Below are positions 51,432 through 61,539 of a stretch of 64,000 bases of DNA, piece by piece; the first letter of the stretch is position 1; every line of letters starts with the position of its first letter. Under the pieces are notes generated by a model. That model searched no databases and was not told where the DNA came from. It saw only the letters and a program-made list of their open reading frames with translations. The stretch lies in contig NZ_JNWV01000008.1 of NCBI RefSeq assembly GCF_000716535.1, forward strand, positions 150,993 through 214,992, in the 5' to 3' direction. The position numbers and the translations under genes are program-made. This stretch comes from Streptomyces flaveolus (GTDB taxonomy: Bacteria; Actinomycetota; Actinomycetes; Streptomycetales; Streptomycetaceae).

Positions 51432-51887
51432 CTAGTCCTCCCCGTACCGGGGGTCCACGGTCTCCGGCGTCAGCCCCAGCAACTCGGCCACCTGCTCCAC
51501 GACCACCTCGTGCACCAGCGCGGCCCGCTCGTCCCGCCCCTTGGTCCGGATCTCCACGGGCCGCCGGTACACGACCACCCGAGCCCGCCGTCCGTCCCGC
51601 GCGGGACTGACCCCACCGAGCGGAACGGTGTCGTCCGCCCACGCCACCTGATCTCCGCGCCCCTCCAACCGGGGCACCTCCAGCACCAGGAAGTCGATGT
51701 CGGCCAGCTGCGGCCACCGCCGCTCGAGGCGTTCCACGGAGTCCTGCACCAGGTCCGCGAACACCTCGGCACGGCTGGCCGCCAGCGGCACCTGCGGCGG
51801 CGCGATCGGCCCTCGCATGCCCCGCCCGTGGCGATCACGGCGACGGGGCCCGGGGCCGGCGGCACGGGGCGGTACACGGTTGTCCAT
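51432..51887 (-). CDS. Metallopeptidase family protein (minimal zincin, DUF1025-like)
   Basis: A 151-residue protein with RAEVFADLVQDSVERLERRW and DIDFLVLEVPRLEG, the start of the small zincin family, and a C-terminal ERAALVHEVVVEQVAELLGL. In the minimal zincin motif HExxH the second His is expected where Glu stands here (HEVVVE), so zinc binding may differ or be lost. ATG at 51887; an alternative ATG is at 51818. It is convergent with the DUF5719 gene and divergent from the DUF3499 gene. Confidence 0.78.
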   Translation of the reverse strand: MDNRVPPRAAGPGPRRRDRHGRGMRGPIAPPQVPLAASRAEVFADLVQDSVERLERRWPQLADIDFLVLEVPRLEGRGDQVAWADDTVPLGGVSPARDGRRARVVVYRRPVEIRTKGRDERAALVHEVVVEQVAELLGLTPETVDPRYGED

Positions 51888-52169
51888 CACTGGTGAAGGG
51901 TAGTCCCCGCGCCCTCCGCACGTCCGGCTCCGCGCGGCAACCGGCCCCTGCCCCCGCATGTCGCAGGATGACCATTTCAGCCAAGGTCTGGCTCGTTTCC
52001 GTAACTCTCCGAGACCGCCGAACTCAAGGCAATTGACGGTGTTTGTGCCGACTCCTGACCGGACGCGGTCCCGCCCGGCACTCACCGCAGATGCGTCCAT
52101 GCAGGTCAACGAAGTCCGCTCGAAGGGGTGTGTGGGGCGTTTCACAACACGACACGGTGGAGTGACCTG

Positions 52170-52595
52170 GTGGAGAGTCGTCGCGGCCCGCTCAAGAGTG
52201 CGGTACCGTCCAACGTCGTGAGCCCTGTACGTCGCTGTTCGCGCACCGCCTGCGGCCGACCCGCCGTCGCGACGCTGACGTACGTCTACGCCGACTCGAC
52301 CGCGGTCCTCGGCCCGCTCGCCACCTACGCCGAACCCCACTGCTACGACCTGTGCGCCGAGCACTCCGAGCGCCTCACCGCCCCGCGCGGCTGGGAGGTC
52401 GTACGACTCCTCGACGGATCCGCGCCCGCGCGGCCCAGCGGAGACGATCTGGAAGCGCTCGCCAACGCCGTGCGCGAGGCGGCCCGTCCGCAGGAGCGCG
52501 CGGCGGAGGCCGGCGGTGGCGGATCCCGCGCCGCCGACCCCATGGAGGTCGCCCGCCGCGGCCATCTGAGGGTCCTGCGCTCCCCTGACAACTGA
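52170..52595 (+). CDS. DUF3499 family protein
   Basis: A 141-residue actinobacterial conserved protein. The core VRRCSRTACGRPAVATLTYV, YADSTAVLGPLATYAEPHCY and DLCAEHSERLTAPRGWEVVR contains four cysteines in two pairs plus His, likely a small zinc ribbon. The C-terminus is acidic then basic and low-complexity. GTG at 52170 has GGAG 7 bases ahead; the often-used GTG at 52218 has no ribosome site, so the longer start is preferred. Role unknown. It lies upstream of manB on the same strand with a 207-bp gap. Confidence 0.85.
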   Translation: MESRRGPLKSAVPSNVVSPVRRCSRTACGRPAVATLTYVYADSTAVLGPLATYAEPHCYDLCAEHSERLTAPRGWEVVRLLDGSAPARPSGDDLEALANAVREAARPQERAAEAGGGGSRAADPMEVARRGHLRVLRSPDN

Positions 52596-52802
52596 GCGCG
52601 ACAACCGGCGAGCACCACCCCGGGGCCGCCTGTGCGCCACGACGGAACGCCACCCCACGCCACCCCCGGCCCGCGTGACGGTCCGGCCCGTCCGGGCGTT
52701 ACGGAAGGGGGTCCACCGCGCGTCCGACTGGTGTCCGCGCACGGCGCCCGAACGCCCGGCGGGTAGTTTGTGGGCACCCATAGGACTTCAGGAGGGTTGG
52801 CC

Positions 52803-54167
52803 GTGACTGCTGATCTGTCGCAGATCGTGAAGGCGTACGACGTGCGCGGAGTGGTCCCGGACCAGTGGGACGAGGCACTGGCCGGACTCTTCGGCGCCGC
52901 CTTCGCGGAGGTGACGGAAGCGGCGGCCATCGTCGTCGGCCACGACATGCGGCCCTCGTCCCCCGGCCTCTCCCGCGCCTTCGCGCGCGGCGCGGCGGAC
53001 CGCGGCGCGGACGTCACCGAGATCGGCCTGTGCTCCACGGACCAGCTCTACTACGCCTCCGGCGCGCTGAACCTGCCGGGCGCGATGTTCACGGCCTCCC
53101 ACAACCCGGCCCAGTACAACGGCATCAAGCTGTGCCGCGCGGGCGCCGCCCCCGTCGGCCAGGACACGGGCCTCACGCAGATCCGCGAACTGGTCGAGCG
53201 CTGGCTGGCGGAGGGCGCCCCGGAGCCCGTGGACCGGCCGGGAACCCTCTCTGCGCGCGAGACGTTGGAGGACTACGCGGCGCACCTCCGCTCCCTGGTC
53301 GACCTCACGTCCATCCGCCCCCTGAAGGTCGTGGTCGACGCCGGCAACGGCATGGGCGGCCACACGGTCCCCCCGGTCTTCGCCGGCCTGCCCCTGACCC
53401 TCGTCCCGATGTACTTCGAACTGGACGGCACCTTCCCGAACCACGAGGCCAACCCGCTCGACCCGGCCAACCTCGTGGACCTTCAGAAGCGGGTCCCGGT
53501 GGAGGGCGCCGACCTCGGCATCGCCTTCGACGGCGACGCCGACCGCTGCTTCGTCGTGGACGAGCACGGAGACCCGGTCTCCCCGTCCGCGATCACCGCG
53601 CTGGTCGCCGCCCGGGAACTGGCCCGCAACGGCGGCAAGGGCACGGTCATCCACAACCTGATCACGTCCCGCACGGTCCCGGAGGTGGTGAAGGAGAACG
53701 GCGGCACCCCCGTGCGCACCCGCGTCGGCCACTCCTTCATCAAGGCGGAGATGGCCCGCAGCGGCGCGATCTTCGGCGGCGAGCACTCCGCCCACTACTA
53801 CTTCAAGGACTTCTGGAACGCCGACACGGGCATGCTGGCCGCCCTGCACGTCCTCGCCGCCCTCGGCGGCCAGGAGGGCCCGCTGTCCGCCCTGGTCGCC
53901 CAGTACGACCGCTACACCGGCTCCGGCGAGATCAACTCCACCGTCGCCGACCAGGCCGCCCGCCTCGCCGCGATCCGCACCGCGTACGAGGGCCGCGCCG
54001 ACGTCACCCTCGACGACCTCGACGGCCTCACGGTCGCCGCGGCCGACTGGTGGTTCAACGTCCGCCCGTCCAACACGGAGCCGCTCCTGCGCCTGAACGC
54101 CGAGGCGAAGGACGAGGCCACGATGACGAAGGTCCGCGACGAGGCACTGGCGATCATCAGGGGCTGA
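52803..54167 (+). CDS. manB: Phosphomannomutase / phosphoglucomutase
   Basis: A 454-residue alpha-D-phosphohexomutase. Active-site serine in [15 protein letters not shown], metal loop FDGDADRC, sugar loop [15 protein letters not shown] and phosphate loop [12 protein letters not shown] are all intact and in order. It interconverts mannose-6- and mannose-1-phosphate. Together with ManA (55695) and the guanylyltransferase (39417) it completes GDP-mannose synthesis within the window, supplying glycoprotein and polymer mannosylation. GTG at 52803 follows aggagggttggcc. Confidence 0.94.
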   Translation: MTADLSQIVKAYDVRGVVPDQWDEALAGLFGAAFAEVTEAAAIVVGHDMRPSSPGLSRAFARGAADRGADVTEIGLCSTDQLYYASGALNLPGAMFTASHNPAQYNGIKLCRAGAAPVGQDTGLTQIRELVERWLAEGAPEPVDRPGTLSARETLEDYAAHLRSLVDLTSIRPLKVVVDAGNGMGGHTVPPVFAGLPLTLVPMYFELDGTFPNHEANPLDPANLVDLQKRVPVEGADLGIAFDGDADRCFVVDEHGDPVSPSAITALVAARELARNGGKGTVIHNLITSRTVPEVVKENGGTPVRTRVGHSFIKAEMARSGAIFGGEHSAHYYFKDFWNADTGMLAALHVLAALGGQEGPLSALVAQYDRYTGSGEINSTVADQAARLAAIRTAYEGRADVTLDDLDGLTVAAADWWFNVRPSNTEPLLRLNAEAKDEATMTKVRDEALAIIRG

Positions 54168-54240
54168 GCGGTCTGCCCATGAGCGGTACGCTGACCAGGC
54201 ATATGCACAGACACCCGTACGCCCTCTGAAGGGACAGCCC

Positions 54241-54411
54241 ATGCCGCTCGAAGCCGGCCTCCTGGAGATCCTCGCCTGCCCGGCCTGCCATGCCCCGCTG
54301 AAGGAGCAGGACACCGAGCTGATCTGCACGGGCCAGGACTGCGGCCTCGCCTACCCGGTCCGCGACGGCATCCCGGTCCTGTTGGTCGACGAGGCCCGCC
54401 GCCCCGAGTGA
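54241..54411 (+). CDS. Trm112-like small zinc protein
   Basis: A 56-residue protein: [20 protein letters not shown], then [20 protein letters not shown]. It has C-x2-C and a later Cys pair, and the LVDEAR ending typical of the Trm112/YcaR family. In other organisms these proteins activate methyltransferases; here the partner is unknown. It lies between manB and the SIS protein gene on the same strand, 73 and 55 bp apart, so it is likely in the same transcript. It is shorter than most gene-calling limits. Confidence 0.9.
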   Translation: MPLEAGLLEILACPACHAPLKEQDTELICTGQDCGLAYPVRDGIPVLLVDEARRPE

Positions 54412-54466
54412 CGAGGCCCGTCACCTCGTAGCACCCCAGGATCCCGGCCATCGGAGGCTGCCGCCC

Positions 54467-55594
54467 ATGCTGGACGAAACGCTGCTCGACACCCCGGAGG
54501 GCCTCGCCGAGGCCGACCGCCGGGGTCTGCTGCGCGGCGCGGCGGAGGCCGGCGCCCGCGTCCGCACCGCCGCCCGGCACGCCACCGAGGCCGGCATCGG
54601 CGAGCTCAAGCCCGACGGCCGCCCCCGCGCGGTCCTCATCGCGGGCCCCGGCGCCGCCGCCACCCACACCGCCGACCTCCTCGGCACCCTGGCCGGCCCC
54701 GGCAGCCCCGTCGTCCGGCTCGCCCCCACCGGCGTCGCCCCGGCAGCGGGCGCCCTGCGCTGGGAACTCCCGGGCTGGGCCGGTTCGGTGGACCTGCTGC
54801 TGATCGCCACCCCGGACGGCACCGAACCGAGCCTGTCCCTCCTCGCCGACCAGGCCTACCGCCGTGGCTGCTCGGTAGCCGCCGTGGCCCCGCCCGGCAC
54901 CCCGCTCGCCGAAGCGGTCGCCGGCGCGCACGGCATGTTCGTCCCGATGGCGACGGCACCGTACGACCAGGAGGAACCGCTCGCCGCGTCCTCCCCGGGC
55001 GTCTTCTGGGCGCTGCTGACCCCGCTGCTCGCGCTCCTGGACCGGATCGGTCTGATCGCCGCCGCGCCGGACGCCCTGGAGAAGGTCGCCGACCGCCTCG
55101 ACCACATCGCGGAGCGCTGCGGCCCCGCCATCGCGACCTACAGCAACCCGGCGAAGACCCTCGCCGCCGAACTCGCCGACGCGCTCCCGCTGGTGTGGAC
55201 GGAAGGGACCTCGGCCGGTCCGGCGGGCCGCCGCTTCGCCGCCGCGCTCGCCGAACTCGCCGGCCGCCCCGCCCTGGTCGCCGAACTGCCCGAGGCGCTC
55301 GCCGCGCACGGCGCCCTGCTGGCCGGCCCGCTCGCCGCCAGCGCCGACCCGGAGGACTTCTTCCGCGACCGCGTCGAGGAGCCGCCAGCGCTGCACGCGC
55401 GCGTGGTGCTGCTCCGCGACCGCCCGATCACCGGCCTCACCGCCGCCCCCGCCGCCCGTGACGTGGCCCTCAGCCACGACACGGCGATCAGCGAACTCGA
55501 ACCGGAGGAGGGCGGCGAACTGGAGACCCTCGCGGAACTGATCGCCGTCACGGATTTCGCCGCCGTTTACCTGGCGCTCGCTTCAGGGGCCTGA
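54467..55594 (+). CDS. SIS-domain phosphosugar isomerase-like protein
   Basis: A 375-residue protein with two SIS-like halves. The first has VLIAGPGAAATHTADLLGTL and WAGSVDLLLIATPDGTEPSL; the second has SNPAKTLAAELADALPLVWT and RRFAAALAELAGRPALVAEL, followed by a C-terminal helix like the one with the catalytic residue of bifunctional phosphoglucose/phosphomannose isomerases. Position between manB and manA supports a role in hexose-phosphate metabolism. Key catalytic residues are not obvious, so it may be a divergent isomerase. ATG at 54467. Confidence 0.82.
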   Translation: MLDETLLDTPEGLAEADRRGLLRGAAEAGARVRTAARHATEAGIGELKPDGRPRAVLIAGPGAAATHTADLLGTLAGPGSPVVRLAPTGVAPAAGALRWELPGWAGSVDLLLIATPDGTEPSLSLLADQAYRRGCSVAAVAPPGTPLAEAVAGAHGMFVPMATAPYDQEEPLAASSPGVFWALLTPLLALLDRIGLIAAAPDALEKVADRLDHIAERCGPAIATYSNPAKTLAAELADALPLVWTEGTSAGPAGRRFAAALAELAGRPALVAELPEALAAHGALLAGPLAASADPEDFFRDRVEEPPALHARVVLLRDRPITGLTAAPAARDVALSHDTAISELEPEEGGELETLAELIAVTDFAAVYLALASGA

Positions 55595-55694
55595 TCCTGT
55601 TCCGGGCCGGACGACCCGAGCCCGCCCCCCGGCACCGCGAAGGTACAGTCGCCGACGCGGCCGAGCAGCGTACGTACGGAGACTGAGAAGACAC

Positions 55695-56846
55695 ATGGAT
55701 CGCCTCGACAACACCATCCGCCCCTATGCCTGGGGTTCTCCCACCGCCATCCCGCACCTCCTCGGCGTCGAGCCGACCGGTGAACCCCAGGCGGAGATGT
55801 GGATGGGCGCACACCCGGGCGCCCCGTCGCGCACCGAGCGCGGGACCCTCGTCGAGGTCATCAAGGCCGACCCGGAGCGGGAACTCGGTGCCCGCGCGGT
55901 CGCCAGGTTCGGCCCCCAGCTGCCGTTCCTGCTCAAGATCCTCGCCGCCGGCGCGCCCCTGTCCCTCCAGGTGCACCCCGACCTGGAACAGGCCAGGGAG
56001 GGATACGCCGACGAGGAGCGGCGCGGCATCCCCGTCGACGCCCCCTACCGCAACTACAAGGACGCCAACCACAAGCCCGAACTGATCTGCGCCCTCACCG
56101 AGTTCGACGGCCTGTGCGGCTTCCGCGACCCGGTGGGGGCCGCCGACCTGCTCGACGGGCTCGGCGTGGACTCCCTCAAGCCGTACGTCGACCTGCTGCA
56201 CGCCCATCCCGAGGACGCGGCCCTGCGCGAGGTCCTCACCGCGATCCTCAGCGCCGACCCGGAGGAGATGGCCCGCACGGTCGCCGAGGCCACCGCCGCC
56301 TGCACCCGCCTCGGCGGCGCCTACGCTCCCTACGCCGACATCGCCCACCACTACCCGGGCGACCCCGGCGTCATCGCGGCCATGCTGCTCAACCACGTCC
56401 GGCTCCAGCCCGGCGAGGCCCTGTTCCTCGGCGCCGGCATCCCGCACGCCTACCTCAGCGGTCTCGGCGTCGAGATCATGGCCAACTCCGACAACGTCCT
56501 GCGCTGCGGCCTGACCCCCAAGCACGTCGACGTCCCCGAACTCCTGCGGATCGTCCGCTTCGAGCCGAGCGACCCGGGCGTGCTGCGCCCGGAGGCCTCC
56601 CCGGAGGGCGAGGAGGTCTACGAGACCCCGATCGACGAGTTCCGGCTCTCCCGGTACGTCCTCCCCGAGGGCGGCGCCGCCCACGACCTCACCCGGGACA
56701 CCCCGCAGATCCTGCTCTGCACGGCCGGCACCGTCCGGGCGGGCGAACTCGAGCTGCGGGCCGGTCAGTCGGTCTTCGTCCCGGCCGGCGAGCGGGCGGA
56801 GATCGCGGGCGCGGGCACGGTCTTCCGCGCCACCGTGATCGTATGA
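55695..56846 (+). CDS. manA: Mannose-6-phosphate isomerase, class I
   Basis: A 383-residue zinc cupin enzyme that interconverts fructose-6- and mannose-6-phosphate. Signatures: YAWGSPTAIPHLLGVEPTGE, the zinc-binding LSLQVHPDLEQAREGY and NHKPELICALTEFDGLCGF, and the C-terminal LFLGAGIPHAYLSGLGVEIM with metal and active-site residues. Length is normal. ATG at 55695 follows gagactgagaagacac. Last of the manB, Trm112-like, SIS, manA series and source of mannose-6-phosphate for ManB. Confidence 0.95.
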   Translation: MDRLDNTIRPYAWGSPTAIPHLLGVEPTGEPQAEMWMGAHPGAPSRTERGTLVEVIKADPERELGARAVARFGPQLPFLLKILAAGAPLSLQVHPDLEQAREGYADEERRGIPVDAPYRNYKDANHKPELICALTEFDGLCGFRDPVGAADLLDGLGVDSLKPYVDLLHAHPEDAALREVLTAILSADPEEMARTVAEATAACTRLGGAYAPYADIAHHYPGDPGVIAAMLLNHVRLQPGEALFLGAGIPHAYLSGLGVEIMANSDNVLRCGLTPKHVDVPELLRIVRFEPSDPGVLRPEASPEGEEVYETPIDEFRLSRYVLPEGGAAHDLTRDTPQILLCTAGTVRAGELELRAGQSVFVPAGERAEIAGAGTVFRATVIV

Positions 56847-56853
56847 CCGGAGC

Positions 56854-56894
56854 TGTGGACAACCTGTGGATCATATGACCGGGGTTGTGGATAC
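56854..56894 (+). promoter_or_regulatory. Cluster of three DnaA-box-like 9-mers
   Basis: TGTGGACAA (56854), TGTGGATCA (56865) and TGTGGATAC (56886) face the same way at spacings of 11 and 21 bp, one and two helical turns. The first is the exact complement of TTGTCCACA, the Streptomyces DnaA box. They are part of a 32-bp direct repeat containing tatgaccgg. Located between manA and the CDF gene. Confidence 0.6.
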
Positions 56895-57014
56895 CTGACG
56901 CACCGGGGCCCGGCCGGGCTGCAAGAATGGCCCACCGGCAAAGGCCGGGCAAAGCCGGGCACTCGTCCGGACGGACGCACCAGGGCGACAGAGGCGAAGG
57001 GACAACGCGAACAC

Positions 57015-57995
57015 ATGAGCGCGTCAGGCGGTACCAAGGCGATCGTGGCGGCACTCGGCGCCAATCTCGCCATCGCGGCATCGAAGTTCGTGGCGTTCGC
57101 GTTCAGCGGCTCCTCCTCGATGCTCGCCGAGGGCGTCCACTCGCTCGCCGACTCCGGCAACCAGTTCCTGCTGCTCGTCGGCGGCAAGAAGGCGCAGCGC
57201 CAGGCGAGCCCGCAGCACCCCTTCGGCTACGGCCGCGAGCGGTTCATCTACGCCTTCCTCGTCTCGATCGTCCTCTTCTCCATCGGCGGCATGTTCGCCA
57301 TCTACGAGGGCTACGAGAAGGTCCGCCACCCGCACGACCTGGAGCACTGGTACTGGCCGGTCGGCGTCCTCGTCTTCGCGATCATCGCCGAGGGCTTCTC
57401 CTTCCGCACGGCCATCAAGGAGTCCAACGGCCTGCGCGGCACGCTCTCCTGGAAGGAGTTCATCCGCCGCGCCAAGGCACCCGAGCTGCCCGTCGTCCTC
57501 CTGGAGGACTTCGGCGCGCTCATCGGTCTGATCCTCGCCCTCGGCGGCGTCGGCCTCTCCCTGCTCACCGGCGACGGCGTCTGGGACGGCATCGGCACCC
57601 TCTGCATCGGTGTCCTGCTCGTCCTGATCGCCCTCGTCCTGGCCGCCGAGACCAAGTCGCTGCTGCTCGGCGAGGCCGCCGGGCTCGAAGACATAAAGAA
57701 GATCGAGGCCGCGATCGTCGACGGCGACACGGTCCCCCGCATCATCCACATGCGCACCCTCCACCTCGGCCCGGAGGAGCTGCTGGTCGCCGCCAAGATC
57801 GCCGTCCGGCACGACGACACGGCCACCGAGGTCGCGAGCGCCATCGACGCCGCCGAGGCCCGTATCCGCGCCGCCGTCCCCATCGCCCGCGTCATCTACC
57901 TGGAACCGGACATCTACAGCGAGGCCGAGGCCGCCAAGGGCCCGGACCCGGACGCGACCCCGGGCGGCCCGACCCCGCACCCCGCCGGTCACTGA
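57015..57995 (+). CDS. Cation diffusion facilitator family transporter
   Basis: A 326-residue membrane protein of the CDF family that exports divalent metals such as Zn2+ by proton exchange. About six helices; the metal site of helix 2 is seen in SMLAEGVHSLADSGNQFLLL (H-S-L-A-D) and the second half-site in LLEDFGALIGLILALGGVGL (D-x3-G). A cytoplasmic domain (GLEDIKKIEAAIVDGDTVPR) closes the protein. ATG at 57015. The DnaA-box-like cluster lies just upstream. The metal is not readable from the sequence. Confidence 0.92.
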   Translation: MSASGGTKAIVAALGANLAIAASKFVAFAFSGSSSMLAEGVHSLADSGNQFLLLVGGKKAQRQASPQHPFGYGRERFIYAFLVSIVLFSIGGMFAIYEGYEKVRHPHDLEHWYWPVGVLVFAIIAEGFSFRTAIKESNGLRGTLSWKEFIRRAKAPELPVVLLEDFGALIGLILALGGVGLSLLTGDGVWDGIGTLCIGVLLVLIALVLAAETKSLLLGEAAGLEDIKKIEAAIVDGDTVPRIIHMRTLHLGPEELLVAAKIAVRHDDTATEVASAIDAAEARIRAAVPIARVIYLEPDIYSEAEAAKGPDPDATPGGPTPHPAGH

Positions 57996-58016
57996 GGAAA
58001 CTCCGCGGTACGGCCC

Positions 58017-58703
58017 TCAGCCCTGAGCCGGCTGCACGGGCCAGGGCGCCGGCGGCACCGTCGGCGCCTTCCGCCGCCGCACCACCAGGGCGGCGATCCC
58101 CAGCCCGGCACCGGTCAGGACCAGCAGACCGCCCGCGAGCAGGGCCGTACCCAGCAGGGCCGGGCCCGTACGGTCGTCCGTCACCCGCCCCCGCACGGCG
58201 TCCGCCGGCACGGTTCCGCCGTGATCGGCGGCGAAGAAGCGGGAGTCCATCGAGTCGGACCGGTGGTCACCCATCAGGAACAGCCGGCCCCGCGGCACCT
58301 TCACGTCGTACGGCCGGTGCACACCGTCGGCGTCCCCCTCGTAGACGTACGGCTCCTCGACCGGCTTGCCGTTCACGGTGACCCGCTCCTCGGAGCCCAC
58401 GTTCGTGCAGCACGCCACACGGTCGCCGCCCACGCCGATCACCCGCTGCATGAAAACGCCCGCGGACCGGTAGCGCCCCGGCAACGAGAACACCACGACG
58501 TCACCGCGCCGCACCTCGCTCCCGTCCACCCGCTCCCAGATGATCCGGTCACCCCGCTGGTACGTCGGCTCCATGCTCTGGCTCGGCTGCGTGCCCGTGC
58601 CGTACGCGCCGCGCCCGTAGACGAAGGCACCCCCGGCCAGCACCACACCCAGCAGCCCCACCACCAGCGCCGCGATCCCCAGTCCCCGCCCTCTGCCCGC
58701 CAT
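58017..58703 (-). CDS. Signal peptidase I-like protein without the catalytic lysine
   Basis: A 228-residue membrane protein of family S26. The N-terminal helix is followed by box B with the nucleophile Ser (PSQSMEPTYQRGD), box C (RRGDVVVFSLPG), box D (FMQRVIGVGGDRV) and box E (FLMGDHRSDSMDSRFF), then a second C-terminal helix. In box D the general-base Lys of bacterial enzymes (KRVIG) is replaced by Gln (QRVIG). Either another residue takes over or the enzyme is inactive. ATG at 58703 follows GGGAGGACGGGAC. Convergent with the CDF gene; not clustered with other signal peptidases. Confidence 0.88.
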   Translation of the reverse strand: MAGRGRGLGIAALVVGLLGVVLAGGAFVYGRGAYGTGTQPSQSMEPTYQRGDRIIWERVDGSEVRRGDVVVFSLPGRYRSAGVFMQRVIGVGGDRVACCTNVGSEERVTVNGKPVEEPYVYEGDADGVHRPYDVKVPRGRLFLMGDHRSDSMDSRFFAADHGGTVPADAVRGRVTDDRTGPALLGTALLAGGLLVLTGAGLGIAALVVRRRKAPTVPPAPWPVQPAQG

Positions 58704-60549
<1,846 letters not shown>

Positions 60550-60869
60550 TCCGGTGATCCTCCCGTAGTCCAGCCCGCCGGGGGAGTGCGCGGTGCACCG
60601 GCGCACCCTCCCGGCAGCAGGTCCTCCGAGGCAGGCCCCCGCACCCCCGTGCCGGGGGCCTGCCCCTTTGGCTCCCTGACCTGCGGCACCCGGCCCGTGG
60701 CGCCCCGAGCCTGGCCGGCCGAGCCATGGCTTCCCGGACCCAGGGATCCCGCAAGCCAGGGTTTCGGGGAGCCGGGAGTTTCGGGACCCAGGGCTTTCCG
60801 ACCCCTCGCCCTATCGCTCCCGGACCCGCGCCTTCCGGCCGGATCAGCCCGTCAAGACCCAGGACCCCC
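60550..60869 (+). other. 320-bp gap after ahcY
   Basis: It contains the ahcY terminator and then a stretch with repeated gggacccaggg-like words (near 60738 and 60786). No further gene is supported; the open frame that extends the next gene upstream to 60726 has no protein-like sequence. Confidence 0.5.
60632..60662 (+). terminator. ahcY terminator hairpin
   Basis: CAGGCCCCCG pairs perfectly with CGGGGGCCTG (10 bp) around an 11-base loop, followed by ccccttt, 82 bp after the ahcY stop. Confidence 0.8.
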
Positions 60870-61484
60870 ATGCCCCGCGGCCGTTATTCGCTCCACGATC
60901 CGCACGATCACACCCCCCTCGCGGACGAACACTTCCAGTGCGCCCCCGGTCCGTCCGGCTGGCGCTACGTCTCCCGGCTGACCGGCCCCGCCGGCGACCA
61001 CCGCGGCTCGGTCGACCTCGCCCTGGACGACCTAGGCCGCCCCATCCGCCTCGAACTCCACGCGGGTGACTGGCAGGTGCGCGGCGCCGCCATCGACGGC
61101 GTCACCTGGGTCCGCACCGACCCCACCGGCACCCAAGCCACCGAAGGCAATGTGCGCGCCCACGCCTTCACCGGCACGTCCCCCGCGTTCCTCGTCGCCA
61201 CCGCCCGGCTCCTGCGCCTCACCCCCTCGTCCGCCGCGACCCGCGTACGCCTCGTGGCCTTCACCGACCCCGTCCTCGCCCCCCGCACCGTGGACCAGTC
61301 CTGGGCTCTGGTGAACAGCGAAGCACACGCCACTGACAACGCCCCCCTGATCGTGGACGAATACCAGGTCACAGCCCTGGACACCGGTGAACAGCACACC
61401 GTCCACATCGCCGGCGACGTCGTCCTCGCCGCACCCGGGATCGAGCTGGAAGACCTCCAGTCACCGCCGTCGCGATTCGACTGA
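60870..61484 (+). CDS. Conserved hypothetical protein
   Basis: A 204-residue soluble protein with no signal peptide or membrane helix. It begins MPRGRYSLHDPHDHTPLADE and is rich in beta-strand-like segments (RYVSRLTGPAGDHRGSVDLA, RPIRLELHAGDWQVRGAAID, FTGTSPAFLVATARLLRLTP, QHTVHIAGDVVLAAPGIELE). The pattern recalls lipid- or glycolipid-binding beta-barrels, but I do not recognise a family. ATG at 60870 follows caggaccccc and removes an Arg/Pro/Gly-rich upstream extension that looks non-coding. Convergent with the RDD gene. Confidence 0.75.
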   Translation: MPRGRYSLHDPHDHTPLADEHFQCAPGPSGWRYVSRLTGPAGDHRGSVDLALDDLGRPIRLELHAGDWQVRGAAIDGVTWVRTDPTGTQATEGNVRAHAFTGTSPAFLVATARLLRLTPSSAATRVRLVAFTDPVLAPRTVDQSWALVNSEAHATDNAPLIVDEYQVTALDTGEQHTVHIAGDVVLAAPGIELEDLQSPPSRFD

Positions 61485-61539
61485 ACCCGGTACCCCCGGC
61501 GGCCCGGGGTGCCGCGAGCACGGCGGAAGCAGACCCGGA

